The notes beneath the pieces are model-generated. The model ran no database searches, was not told the origin of the DNA, and saw only the letters and a program-made list of their open reading frames with translations. The position numbers were made by a program, and so were the translations under genes. From Salinispirillum sp049115955 (GTDB taxonomy: Bacteria > Pseudomonadota > Gammaproteobacteria > Pseudomonadales > Natronospirillaceae), in contig JAGDZJ010000009.1 of NCBI GenBank assembly GCA_049115955.1, positions 72,070-136,069 on the forward strand: a stretch of DNA of 64,000 nucleotides, given 5' to 3'. The stretch's first letter is position 1. Every line of letters begins with the position of its first letter. Positions 9,375 to 18,534 of the stretch are shown here, one piece after another.

Positions 9375-10379
9375 TCAGCGATCACCCTCACCAGGGAATC
9401 GCACACCCCAGTCCTTGCGTAGTTGCTCCATCCACGTTTGCAAGCGCAGCGTATCGTCCCATCTCCACTGAGGACTTTCGATCAGTCCGGCTTGAATACA
9501 ATCCGTCGCATGCTGCATTTCATGAACAAAACCACCGCCCGGCTCCGTGCGCTGGTAAATCACCTCCGCCGGGTCATGCCCGCCGCCCTGCGTGAGCTGA
9601 CGCCCGTCGCACAGGGTGCTCATGCGTAACCAACCTTTTTCACCATGCAGAGTGGCTTCATGCGGCAGCTCGCGATCTAACGCAAAGTGCAGATAGGCGG
9701 TGCGGCCATCGGAATAGCGCAGGATCAACTGATCGTGCACATCAACACCGGTTACCGCCAGTTCCGATGTGGTTTCCCAGTGTTCCGGCTCACCGAGCCA
9801 GCGCCATGCATGGTAAAGACCGTAGATGCCAATATCCAATAACGCCCCACCGGCTAGCGCGGGGTTCAATAGACGACCAGCAGGGTCGTCGGGTGCGGCA
9901 AAGCCAAAGCTGACGTGCAGTGAGCGCACCCGGCCAATGGCATTGTCGGCTAGCAACTGGCGCATACGCTCAGTACCGGGCAAAAAATCCGTCCACAGAG
10001 CTTCCATCAAAAACGTATTGTGGGTACGCGCCAGCGCCGTGAGATGTTGCCACTGTGCAACGTTGATCGCTGCTGGCTTCTCCACCAACACGGCAATACC
10101 CGCTTGTAAAGCCTGCGCCGCAGCGTCGGCGTGCGTGCTGTGCGGCGTCGCAATGTACAGCGCATCTATTGTGCCGCTGCGCAGCATCTCGTCGAGATCG
10201 GTAAACTGCGTCGGCGTACCATAACGCTCGGCAAAGGCCTCTGCTCCTGCGGCAGTGCGCGAACACACGGCACTGACCGTCATGCGTTGGGTGTAGGGTA
10301 AATCACCCATGAAGGCACTTACGATACCGGACGAACCCAGTACACCCCAACGCAGATTTTGTTGTTCAGATACAGCCAT
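9375..10379 (-). CDS. Gfo/Idh/MocA-family oxidoreductase
   Basis: NAD(P)-dependent dehydrogenase of the Gfo/Idh/MocA type, typically acting on sugars, inositols or dihydrodiols. The N-terminal Rossmann fold shows GVLGSSGIVSAFMGDL; the family motif VEKPAAIN is present with its catalytic-region Lys. The C-terminal half has the substrate domain, including GGALLDIGIYGLYHAWRWLG. 334 residues, standard. No pathway genes adjoin it, so the substrate cannot be inferred. It is separate from the hslR unit and its start at 10379 is ATG. Confidence 0.88.
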   Translation of the reverse strand: MAVSEQQNLRWGVLGSSGIVSAFMGDLPYTQRMTVSAVCSRTAAGAEAFAERYGTPTQFTDLDEMLRSGTIDALYIATPHSTHADAAAQALQAGIAVLVEKPAAINVAQWQHLTALARTHNTFLMEALWTDFLPGTERMRQLLADNAIGRVRSLHVSFGFAAPDDPAGRLLNPALAGGALLDIGIYGLYHAWRWLGEPEHWETTSELAVTGVDVHDQLILRYSDGRTAYLHFALDRELPHEATLHGEKGWLRMSTLCDGRQLTQGGGHDPAEVIYQRTEPGGGFVHEMQHATDCIQAGLIESPQWRWDDTLRLQTWMEQLRKDWGVRFPGEGDR

Positions 10380-10532
10380 TCTGTCACTCCTTGCGATTCA
10401 TTCTTGTCGAGATCTTCTAAAAGATCCTTAAGTGGGACAATTGTCTCGATTTTCACAAACTATGTGAAACCAAAACGCTCTATTGAGCGTAAAGCCTGCA
10501 TTCACTTCTATTTATTAAGTATCGGATTTTTT

Positions 10533-10967
10533 ATGCGGCTCATCCGCCTTACGGTTGTCATGCACCTACTGTCCCATTNNCTGTGGGGGTCAGTGTTGCT
10601 ATTGTTTCTGGAGCCTTGGGCAGGCCAAGCGTTGGTAGCGCGGTTCTTCCATATTTTTGCTACCGCAGTCGTTATTCAATTAGGCGCTTATCACTGGGCG
10701 ATGGCCCAGTGGCAGGATGAGCTGTGTGATGACAGGCATTGGCCTGCATCCATTTACACCGCTATCGCCACGTTAGCCTTGGGCATTATCGCACTATTGT
10801 GGCCGGCGTGGTCCGTCATTCCTGTGCTGCTCGCCTTAGGGTTACTGGTCTGGCAGGAAAGCTGGGGGCAGATTTCACGCTACGTTCAGCCGTGGTATCT
10901 TCGCTTGCGCTGGTTGCAGATGGTAACGCTGATTCTTACTAAAATACTGGTGACCTCGTTAACCTGA
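10533..10967 (+). CDS. Small integral membrane protein, unknown
   Basis: About 144 residues with four hydrophobic stretches and no recognised family. The ATG at 10533 (MRLIRLTVV) fits a membrane protein start. A longer frame to 10359 begins with TTG inside the divergent oxidoreductase gene and is unlikely. Two undetermined bases at 10579-10580 leave one residue near position 16 unknown; the frame continues across them. Composition includes several Trp residues (VQPWYLRLRWLQ). Function cannot be assigned. Confidence 0.55.
   Translation: MRLIRLTVVMHLLSHXLWGSVLLLFLEPWAGQALVARFFHIFATAVVIQLGAYHWAMAQWQDELCDDRHWPASIYTAIATLALGIIALLWPAWSVIPVLLALGLLVWQESWGQISRYVQPWYLRLRWLQMVTLILTKILVTSLT
10579..10580. 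other. Two undetermined bases (NN)
   Basis: The sequence shows NN inside the membrane protein gene. The reading frame continues on both sides, so this is probably a base-call ambiguity rather than a scaffold gap of unknown size. Confidence 0.9.
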
Positions 10968-10974
10968 ATCCTTG

Positions 10975-12120
10975 CTAACCTGCGTCCTCGATATCAATCA
11001 GACGATACAGCACGCCGCCGACGTAGTCCGCGACCAGTAGAGCACCGTCCGGGCGCATGATGAATGCCGAAGGATGGATGTCCCAGTTACCCAGCTCATA
11101 ACGCTGAAAATTTGTGTCCATCGCCCAAAAATAGCCCTGCACAAAATCAGCAAAGACATAGTGTCCACGTAACCAAGGTTGCACATCTCCGTCGTACCAA
11201 ACGCCACCAACAACCGCTTGCCCGCCACGCAGCTCGTAGGTTAATACCGGTGACCTATGATTAATTTCATCACATTCTGTATCGCGCTCAAATGCACGTG
11301 CTCCAACAAAGCATCGCCAGCCCAAGTTATCGCCACGCGACACATTGTTGATCTCCTGCACATCGTCCTGCCCGCCATCCGCCACCCACAACCGGCCAGT
11401 ACCATCAAAGGTTAAGTGAACCGGATTGCGCACGCCAATCGCCCAAATCTCCGGACGCGCATCGTCCTGTTCAACAAGTGGATTGTCCGGCGGTATCGAG
11501 TACCCGACACCGGGCCGACGCCGATCGACATCAATGCGCAATATTTTACCTAACAAACTCGCGGTGTTTTGTGCCCGACGCGCGGTATCATTATTTGAAC
11601 CACCGTCGCCGAGCCCGATATAAAGCATGCCGTCCGGCCCAAACGCCATGCCACCTCCATTATGATTGGCGTACGGCTGTGCAATATCAAACAGCACTTC
11701 CGGCTGTTGCAGTACGGGCATACGGCCTGCAGCGTGCACCCAACGCAGTTGAATGATTTGGCTACGTAGCGTTGTGCCGGAGGGGTTTAGATGCACAAAG
11801 ATGCGCGGATCCGCAGGGAATTGAGGGTGCAACGCCAGACTCAGTAAGCCCATTTCGCTTTGGGTATGAACCGCGAATCGATGCACCAGCTCCGACCGCC
11901 CACTGCCTTCATGGAGCCAGCGCACTTCACCCGTTTTTTGCGCCACCAACAACTGCTGGGGGGACTGCGGCAAATACAGACCACCCACTACTTGCGGTAA
12001 GTTCTCCCATACAGGCTCCAGCGCCACGGCGCGCACGGTACTGGCCATTAACAGCAGTAAGCCGCACAACAGAGGCAACAACAGGCTAATCCGAACAGCG
12101 GTCATGGTCGTAATCATCAT
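10975..12120 (-). CDS. PQQ-type sugar dehydrogenase (GDH/YliI-like), periplasmic
   Basis: Soluble quinoprotein glucose/sorbosone dehydrogenase-type beta-propeller. A signal peptide runs to about residue 32 (LLLLMASTVRAVA), placing it in the periplasm. Family segments include GLLSLALHPQFP, YANHNGGGMAFGPDGMLYIG, LGDGGSNNDTARRAQN, WAIGVRNPVHLTFD and RLWVADGGQDDVQEIN. These match the YliI aldose dehydrogenase group, which oxidises sugars with PQQ and feeds electrons to the respiratory chain. PQQ synthesis genes are not in the window. ATGs at 12120, 12117 and 12105 are all possible starts. Confidence 0.88.
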   Translation of the reverse strand: MMITTMTAVRISLLLPLLCGLLLLMASTVRAVALEPVWENLPQVVGGLYLPQSPQQLLVAQKTGEVRWLHEGSGRSELVHRFAVHTQSEMGLLSLALHPQFPADPRIFVHLNPSGTTLRSQIIQLRWVHAAGRMPVLQQPEVLFDIAQPYANHNGGGMAFGPDGMLYIGLGDGGSNNDTARRAQNTASLLGKILRIDVDRRRPGVGYSIPPDNPLVEQDDARPEIWAIGVRNPVHLTFDGTGRLWVADGGQDDVQEINNVSRGDNLGWRCFVGARAFERDTECDEINHRSPVLTYELRGGQAVVGGVWYDGDVQPWLRGHYVFADFVQGYFWAMDTNFQRYELGNWDIHPSAFIMRPDGALLVADYVGGVLYRLIDIEDAG

Positions 12121-12163
12121 GGCAGTCTATACAATCTGTAACGTCATTGCCTAAAAAATAAGC

Positions 12164-12169
12164 TATAAT
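12164..12169 (+). promoter_or_regulatory. -10 box upstream of Gln-rich protein gene
   Basis: A perfect TATAAT lies about 45 bases before the ATG at 12214. No good -35 hexamer stands 16-18 bases upstream, so this is a partial promoter call. Confidence 0.45.
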
Positions 12170-12213
12170 AGTGTCATTCTTAATATTCAGCAGCCAGTCA
12201 GGAGTGTGATTCC

Positions 12214-12933
12214 ATGGCGATTGAAGCAGCTAACATGTCGACCAGCGTCAGCCCGGCTGTACTGTCGGGCGCATTACGACGCGACGACAACCCAGCACTA
12301 GCACGTGAACAGGAAGCACCGCGGCCGGATAACAACGCGGCAGCCGATGTTCAGGTAGCGGCGTTGAGCCCACAGCAAGCGGATCGCCAACAGCTTTTGG
12401 AGCGCGTGGCGTCTACACAGATAGCACGCGAGGCCCTGAACCAAGTTGAAAGCTCTTTGGTCGAACAGCGCAATCTGGCCGTGGTGGAACGTGAAACGGG
12501 GGTAAACACACAACCGGAACAGCGTGATATTCAGGAGCGTCGCGGTGAGTTGACCGAGCGTCAGGGCACCATTTTTAGCGTCCCCGAGCGCGATATTTTG
12601 GTAGACCAGAGTTTGCGCTCGCAGTTTATTGAAGCATTGGAAGTGACGTCTGACGCGGAGAACCTGGCGACTGTTGAGCAGTTGGACACCAGCATTGAAA
12701 CCATTGGCGCTGTGCAACAAGACTTGGACCGCCAGGAAGCAGTGCAGTTGCGCGAATTCAATGCGCAACAAGACGCGCGCTTGAGCAGCGGCACCTTCCC
12801 GGTGCGCAACGTAGATGAAGCGACTGCCTTGATAGAACGCGTAGTCGAAGCCGATACCGAACAGTTAACGCGGACATCAAATGCCGTGGATGATCAGCAG
12901 CGGCAACAAGTGTTGAACCTGTTAACCGTCTGA
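12214..12933 (+). CDS. Gln/Glu-rich coiled protein, unknown
   Basis: A 239-residue acidic protein with no cysteine or tryptophan, rich in Gln, Glu and Arg. Residues 45-230 are predicted by eye to be mostly helical or coiled coil (QQADRQQLLERV, EQRDIQERRGELTERQG, DDQQRQQVLNLL). There is no signal peptide. AGGAG sits nine bases before the ATG, and a TATAAT is upstream, so it is likely expressed alone. The helical ends (MAIEAANMSTSV and QQVLNLLTV) vaguely recall filament-type subunits, but no family signature supports that. It is convergent with the helicase gene. Confidence 0.7.
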   Translation: MAIEAANMSTSVSPAVLSGALRRDDNPALAREQEAPRPDNNAAADVQVAALSPQQADRQQLLERVASTQIAREALNQVESSLVEQRNLAVVERETGVNTQPEQRDIQERRGELTERQGTIFSVPERDILVDQSLRSQFIEALEVTSDAENLATVEQLDTSIETIGAVQQDLDRQEAVQLREFNAQQDARLSSGTFPVRNVDEATALIERVVEADTEQLTRTSNAVDDQQRQQVLNLLTV

Positions 12934-12935
12934 TA

Positions 12936-12973
12936 GAAGCATCCAAAGCTTCCACTGAGGCTTTAGGTGCTTC
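12936..12973. terminator. Hairpin between convergent genes
   Basis: A 14-base stem with one mismatch and one G-U pair (GAAGCATCCAAAGC with GCTTTAGGTGCTTC) lies exactly between the stop of the Gln-rich protein gene and the stop of the helicase gene. There is no U tract on either strand, so it may stabilise both 3' ends rather than act as a classical terminator. Confidence 0.45.
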
Positions 12974-12991
12974 CTTGCAGTAGCTAAACCT

Positions 12992-15016
12992 TCAGTCATC
13001 TAACATCGCAAACAACGAATCTATGGTACGCCGACCCTGCGCTTGATTCTGCTCTTTGCTCGGCGCCTGCAACCCTTCCCACTCGATATCTTCTGCAGGC
13101 ATTTCTTCCAGAAAGCGGCTCGGTACACAGTCGACGACCTCCCCAAACTGCCGACGACGGGCAGCGTAAGTCAGTACTAACTGTTCACGCGCTCGGGTAA
13201 TGCCGACGTACATCAAGCGGCGCTCTTCTTCTACATCATCGCTCTCAATGCTGTTGCGATGCGGCAGCAGTTCTTCCTCCAGCCCCATCATAAACACATG
13301 CGGAAACTCCAAGCCTTTGGAGGCGTGCAAAGTCATCAGTTGCACGGCATTGGTCTGCTCTTCATCTTCTTGCCGTTCAAGCATATCGCGCAGCACCAAG
13401 CGTGCAATGGCATCTTCTACCGCCACATCAGAAGCTTCATCATCGTCGTCTTGACGCTCTAAAATAGACTGCAATCCGTCAATCAAATGCCAGACGTTAG
13501 CCATGCGTTTTTCCGCCACACCGCTCGAACTGCTGTCCTGACGCAACCAGCTTTCGTAATCCATATCGAAGATCAATTCTTTGATGATGGTAATGGGCGC
13601 TTCCGCCTCAGCCAGCTTGCGCCGTTTCAAGTCGAGCCACTCAACGAAGCTGTGCAGGCGCTGTAAGCTCTTGCCTTGCAAGACCTGCTGCAGTCCAGCT
13701 TCACCCGCGCCCTGATACAAACTCAGGTCGTGCTCGCCACAATACAGGCCAAGTTTTTCCAGCGTGGCAGCACCGATTTCTCGGCGCGGTGTATTAATGA
13801 TGCGCAAAAAAGCCGCATCGTCTTCCGGGTTAATCAACAAGCGCAGATAGGCCATGATGTCTTTGACTTCAGCCCGCGCAAAAAACGAGGTGCCGCCACT
13901 GATTTGATACGGCACTCGACTTTGCTGTAGCTTGATTTCCAGCAGGCGCGCTTGGTGATTACCGCGATACAGAATGGCGAAGTCTTTGTATTCTTTACGC
14001 CCTTGCAACTTGGTACTGAGGATGTCGTTAACGATGCGCTCGACTTCGGCTTCTTCGTTGGCGGTGCGAATCACCCGAATGGGCTTACCTTCGCCCATAT
14101 CGCTCCACAGCGTTTTGGTGAATACGTGCGGGTTGTTGTCGATCACTCGGTTGGCCGCTTTCAGAATGCGCTTGGTCGAGCGGTAGTTCTGTTCCAATTT
14201 CACTACTTTCAAGCTCGGAAAGTCGTCTTGCAGTTTGGCCAAATTCTCCGGCCGGGCGCCACGCCACGAATAGATCGATTGGTCATCATCACCCACTACC
14301 GTAAAACGTCCGCTGCCCGCAACCAACAATTTGACCATGATGTACTGACTGATGTTGGTATCCTGATACTCATCCACCAATAAATACCGTACTTTGCGCT
14401 GCCAGCGCTCCAATACGTCGGCGTGCGTTTGAAACAATTCGGTTGGGAGGCGAATCAAGTCATCGAAGTCCACTGCGTTATAAGCACTCAATAAACGAGC
14501 ATACTGAGTGAACACCTGCGCACCAATGACTTCGTTGTCATCCTTGGCATGACTGAGTGCCCGCTCCGGGTTCAGCATGTCGTTTTTCCAATTGGATATC
14601 TGGTGCTGATAAAAACCCGCTTGGTCGATCTCATCCGGGAACTCACGGCTAAGAATGTCTTTGATCAGCGCAAAGGCGTCCGCCTGATCAAAAATGGTGA
14701 AGTTCTTTTTCAGCCCGGCCGCCAAATACTCGCGCCGCAGGATATTCAGCCCTAAATTGTGAAACGTCGAGACGGTTAAGCCACGACCTGCCTTCCCTTT
14801 CACCAACTGACCGACCCGCGCTTTCATTTCTTTGGCGGCTTTATTGGTGAACGTCACGGCAACAATGTGACGGGCTTGATACTGGCAATGTTCAATCAGA
14901 TAGGCGATTTTCTGCGTGATTACGCTGGTCTTGCCACTGCCTGCACCGGCAAGGACCAACAACGGCCCATCGATGTAGCGCACGGATTCAGACTGTCGCT
15001 CATTCAACTGCGTCAA
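12992..15016 (-). CDS. rep: ATP-dependent DNA helicase Rep
   Basis: Superfamily 1A 3'-5' helicase that clears replication forks and restarts stalled ones. Visible motifs are Walker A (LAGAGSGKTSVI, near residue 22), VAVTFTNKAAKEMK (Ia), YLLVDEYQDTN (II), VGDDDQSIYSWRGA (III), LEQNYRST (IV), TLHASKGLEFPHVF (V) and LMYVGITRAREQL (VI). Length 674 matches Rep and is shorter than UvrD. The start is TTG at 15016: GAGAGG lies about nine bases upstream, and there is no ATG before Walker A. Pseudomonas has rep near a GGDEF/EAL gene in the same way. Confidence 0.93.
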   Translation of the reverse strand: MTQLNERQSESVRYIDGPLLVLAGAGSGKTSVITQKIAYLIEHCQYQARHIVAVTFTNKAAKEMKARVGQLVKGKAGRGLTVSTFHNLGLNILRREYLAAGLKKNFTIFDQADAFALIKDILSREFPDEIDQAGFYQHQISNWKNDMLNPERALSHAKDDNEVIGAQVFTQYARLLSAYNAVDFDDLIRLPTELFQTHADVLERWQRKVRYLLVDEYQDTNISQYIMVKLLVAGSGRFTVVGDDDQSIYSWRGARPENLAKLQDDFPSLKVVKLEQNYRSTKRILKAANRVIDNNPHVFTKTLWSDMGEGKPIRVIRTANEEAEVERIVNDILSTKLQGRKEYKDFAILYRGNHQARLLEIKLQQSRVPYQISGGTSFFARAEVKDIMAYLRLLINPEDDAAFLRIINTPRREIGAATLEKLGLYCGEHDLSLYQGAGEAGLQQVLQGKSLQRLHSFVEWLDLKRRKLAEAEAPITIIKELIFDMDYESWLRQDSSSSGVAEKRMANVWHLIDGLQSILERQDDDDEASDVAVEDAIARLVLRDMLERQEDEEQTNAVQLMTLHASKGLEFPHVFMMGLEEELLPHRNSIESDDVEEERRLMYVGITRAREQLVLTYAARRRQFGEVVDCVPSRFLEEMPAEDIEWEGLQAPSKEQNQAQGRRTIDSLFAMLDD

Positions 15017-15224
15017 CGCGGATATCCTCTCAACACCTGATTAACCATGACTTAAAAACCTCTTAATTCTACTTAACATCTACCTTAGTAGAGTAGATTT
15101 TTGTACCGAGTTGTGCGATGTTCACCACCATGCTTAGGGAAGGCATACCTAAACAACTTTGGATTTGCTGCTGTCACGTTGCCACTGCGTGCCGGTCGCC
15201 AGCTATCTGCCTTGCAGATTAAAG

Positions 15225-16913
15225 ATGTATTTCATGCTCAACCCTAATGAGATTACTGTGTGTCTGTGCCTTGAGCACGGCGTTGTAACAGATCCTTTGG
15301 TCGACGCGCTGCGTGAAGCGGGCTTTGGCGTATCAGGCGATATTGATAACCCTGAACACCTCGCCGCCGCCCAAGTGGTGCTGTTCCACCCGTCGGCTCG
15401 TAGCGCCCAACATTCAATGCTGGTAGGCGCCCGCAAGACTTGGATCGCCTATGTCGACCAACACACGCCGCCTACAAACAGCCACCTAGACGCGTTTTCA
15501 GTGTCTGGAGCGCGCGAAGTGCTGTACGCCGATGAGCTTGCACCGCACCGTCTTATACGATGCGTTGAGCGCGCTATTAAGCAGCAACAAGCGCTGCAGC
15601 GCCAAAGCCATTATGACAGCCTGACGGGTTTACTCAGCAATCGCGGTTTTCTCGAAGCGACTGACGAAGCTTTATTTAAAGTCGGCGAACACGGGCGTAT
15701 GGTAGCATTATTAGCCCTCGATTTGCGCGGCTTCAATGAGATCAACCACCATCACGGATTTAACTTCGCTGACCAGTTGCTGTCGTTTGTTGCCCTACGC
15801 CTGAAAGGCTTGTTGGGCCCACTGGCCAAGATAGCCCGCTTGGGCGGTGATGAGTTTTTCGTCTTGTTGGAGCAATTGCCAGGCCTTGATGCATCGCATC
15901 AGCTCGCCAAGCGCATCCATACCATTTTCGATGAGCCCTTTCAGATTTCCAGTGAGCGCCTGCGCATACAGGCCAATATGGGTATGGTGATCTACCCGGA
16001 AACGCTGGGTAGCGCTGAAGAATTAATGCAGTGCGCTCACACCGCCATGCAAACCGCTAAAGACCGCGACGTACGCCTGTGTCGCTACGAGCAAGGCGCA
16101 CAAGATGACTGGGCCAGCAGCATGGAACAGGCGTTACGCTTGGGCCTGCGACGCCAAGAATTTGAGCTGCACTACCAGCCCAAAGTGTGCCTGCGCGAAC
16201 GCTCCATCATCGGTATGGAAGCGCTGATTCGCTGGCGTCACCCAACGCGCGGTCTGCTGATGCCGAGCGAGTTCATCACGGCCGCCGAAAGCAGCGGCAT
16301 GATCGTCCCCATGGGGTATTGGATCATTGAACAAGTTTGCCACGACTTGAATGAACTGGCAGCGCACGGGCTACAAGACGTGTGCATAGCCACTAACCTG
16401 TCGTTTCGGCAATTACAGGATGAGCAGTTTGCCAATGTGCTGCCACGTCTGATTCAGGAAGCTGGGATAGATACTCGACGTTTGGAATTCGAGCTGACCG
16501 AAACCACCGTCTTGACTGACCCCGAAGGCGCTCTATCGACCCTGCAAGCGGTCACCGCTCTGGGTGTGACCATTTCGCTCGACGACTTTGGCACCGGTTA
16601 TTCATCGATGACGCACATTCGTCAGTTCCCTATCAGCACCATTAAGATAGACCGTAGCTTCACCCAGCGTGTGACTCTCGACCACGAGGCGGACTCCATT
16701 GTCCGCTCGATCATTAACCTCGCCCACGATTTGAGTATGCAGGTGGTTGCCGAAGGCGTGGAAGACGATACCCAGTTGGGCTTTTTACTCGCCAACGGGT
16801 GCGATCAGGTGCAGGGGTTTTTGTTCAGCGAACCACGACCATTATGGGAAGTGCTGCAACTGATTGACCAGATTCTGCGCCCCGTCAGTCAGCCCATAAA
16901 AGCACCGCTCTGA
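15225..16913 (+). CDS. GGDEF-EAL cyclic-di-GMP enzyme with N-terminal degenerate receiver-like domain
   Basis: A bifunctional-architecture c-di-GMP protein. Residues 1-115 look like a receiver fold without its phosphoacceptor context. The GGDEF domain has an intact active site (RLGGDEFFVLL, near residue 205) but no RxxD inhibitory site in the expected place. The EAL domain (near residue 331) retains EALIRW, TNLSFRQLQ, FELTETT, DDFGTGYSS, IKIDRS, AEGVED and QGFLFSEP, so phosphodiesterase activity is likely intact. No transmembrane helix is seen, suggesting a soluble protein. ATGs at 15225 or 15234 are preferred to a TTG at 15159. Confidence 0.9.
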   Translation: MYFMLNPNEITVCLCLEHGVVTDPLVDALREAGFGVSGDIDNPEHLAAAQVVLFHPSARSAQHSMLVGARKTWIAYVDQHTPPTNSHLDAFSVSGAREVLYADELAPHRLIRCVERAIKQQQALQRQSHYDSLTGLLSNRGFLEATDEALFKVGEHGRMVALLALDLRGFNEINHHHGFNFADQLLSFVALRLKGLLGPLAKIARLGGDEFFVLLEQLPGLDASHQLAKRIHTIFDEPFQISSERLRIQANMGMVIYPETLGSAEELMQCAHTAMQTAKDRDVRLCRYEQGAQDDWASSMEQALRLGLRRQEFELHYQPKVCLRERSIIGMEALIRWRHPTRGLLMPSEFITAAESSGMIVPMGYWIIEQVCHDLNELAAHGLQDVCIATNLSFRQLQDEQFANVLPRLIQEAGIDTRRLEFELTETTVLTDPEGALSTLQAVTALGVTISLDDFGTGYSSMTHIRQFPISTIKIDRSFTQRVTLDHEADSIVRSIINLAHDLSMQVVAEGVEDDTQLGFLLANGCDQVQGFLFSEPRPLWEVLQLIDQILRPVSQPIKAPL

Positions 16914-16928
16914 CGCCAGAGAAAGCAT

Positions 16929-18428
16929 CTATTGCATGACACCAAGCCGATCTAGCTGACGCATATTGAGCGCTTCTATTAAATGCGCCTTAGTCACTTC
17001 GTGCGCTCCGGCGAGATCGGCCAACGTCAGCGCCACCTTTTCTATGCGATGCTGAGCGCGTGCACTGAGACGGAAACGTTCGGCGAGGTCAACAATCAAC
17101 TGGCGTTCTGTGTGCGGCAACATCCCGAGTTCGTGCAATTCGGTCGAGCTCAGGTCTCGATTCTGCTTACCTTGGCGTGCTTGTTGACGCTCCCACGCAG
17201 CCTGCACCCGTTCGCGTACGTCGGCTGAACATTCCCCCTGTGCTCGCCCTTGCAGCACATCCGGCGGTACCGTTGGCACTTCGACGTAGAGGTCGATACG
17301 ATCTAGGAACGGCCCGCTCAAACGGCTTAAATAACGCTGTAATTGATCCGGCGTATAAGCGCGCGAGCGGCTGTCGCTGGCGTTGTAACCACCGGGCGTG
17401 GGGTTCATCGCCGCAACCAATTGAAAGCGCGCCGGGAATGTCGTCTTGCGCGCGGCACGCGAAATGACGATTTCACCCGACTCCAGCGGCTCACGCAGCA
17501 CATCCAACGTAGACCGGTTGAACTCAGTCAGTTCATCGAGAAACAGCACGCCGTTATGGGCCAAGGTTATTTCCCCAGGCCGAGGAACCGAACCCCCTCC
17601 CACCAATGCCGCGCCGGAACACGTGTGGTGCGGCGCACGGAACGGCCTTTGGCCCCACAGAATCGGCTGGCCGATGATGGAACGAATGGCAGCGACATCC
17701 AGCGCCTCTTCCGCCGACAAGGCGGGCAATATGCCCGGCAACCGACTGGCCAGTAAAGTTTTTCCGGTACCCGGCGGACCAAAGAACAACAGGTTATGCC
17801 CACCAGCCGCCGCTACTTCCAGAGCTTTGCGGGCTTGTGGCTGCCCTTTGATGTCCGTCATGTCCGCCACGTTCAGCACGGTTTCAGGGCTGTGCGTTGC
17901 CACTGGCGCCAACGGTGCCTGGCCTTTTAGGTGCCCACAAAGCTCCAACAAATGGTCGGCCGCAAACGCACGACAGTCGGCCAGCAGGCCGATTTCCGGC
18001 GCATTCGCCGCTGGCAGCAATAATGTACGATTGGCTTTCTGCGCCGCCATTGCGGCAGGCAATACGCCTTGCACCGGGCGCAATTTGCCGGACAACGATA
18101 ATTCGCCCATCACTTCGGTGTCACGCAGCGCGGCGGCAGGAATTTGTCCACTGGCGACGAGTATGCCCAAGGCTATGGCGAGGTCATAGCGTCCGCCACC
18201 TTTCGGCAGATCGGCAGGGGCTAAATTGATGGTGATACGGCTGGCAGGGAAGTCGAACTGGGCATTGAGCAAAGCCGAACGAACACGATCCTTGCTTTCT
18301 TTCACTGCGGTTTCCGCCATGCCCACAATCGCCATGTGCGGCAAGCCACCTGACAGGTGAACTTCAACGGTAATGAGTGGTGCTTCAACGCCAATTACGG
18401 CACGGGTGTAGAGTGTTGCCAGAGCCAT
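16929..18428 (-). CDS. comM: ComM/YifB-family AAA+ helicase
   Basis: ComM is a hexameric helicase promoting branch migration during natural transformation, and is present in many non-competent species too. The order is an N-terminal ChlI/Lon-like domain (EVHLSGGLPHMAIVGMAE, INLAPADLPKGGGRYDL), an AAA+ core with Walker A (FFGPPGTGKTLLASRLPG), Walker B (GVLFLDELTEFNR) and a C-terminal Mg-chelatase-like domain ending near RLSARAQHRIEKVALT. 499 residues, normal. It sits close to ubiK and glnK as in Pseudomonas, but here the binding protein and kinase genes intervene. Confidence 0.93.
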   Translation of the reverse strand: MALATLYTRAVIGVEAPLITVEVHLSGGLPHMAIVGMAETAVKESKDRVRSALLNAQFDFPASRITINLAPADLPKGGGRYDLAIALGILVASGQIPAAALRDTEVMGELSLSGKLRPVQGVLPAAMAAQKANRTLLLPAANAPEIGLLADCRAFAADHLLELCGHLKGQAPLAPVATHSPETVLNVADMTDIKGQPQARKALEVAAAGGHNLLFFGPPGTGKTLLASRLPGILPALSAEEALDVAAIRSIIGQPILWGQRPFRAPHHTCSGAALVGGGSVPRPGEITLAHNGVLFLDELTEFNRSTLDVLREPLESGEIVISRAARKTTFPARFQLVAAMNPTPGGYNASDSRSRAYTPDQLQRYLSRLSGPFLDRIDLYVEVPTVPPDVLQGRAQGECSADVRERVQAAWERQQARQGKQNRDLSSTELHELGMLPHTERQLIVDLAERFRLSARAQHRIEKVALTLADLAGAHEVTKAHLIEALNMRQLDRLGVMQ

Positions 18429-18534
18429 ACTGCTCGAGTCCTTTTTTGCTGATGCGCGGATCGACCGATCCTCGGCCGATATCGTGGGTATTCAGACTAA
18501 AGCGCGCAGCAACAAATGACAATACACCCCAGGT

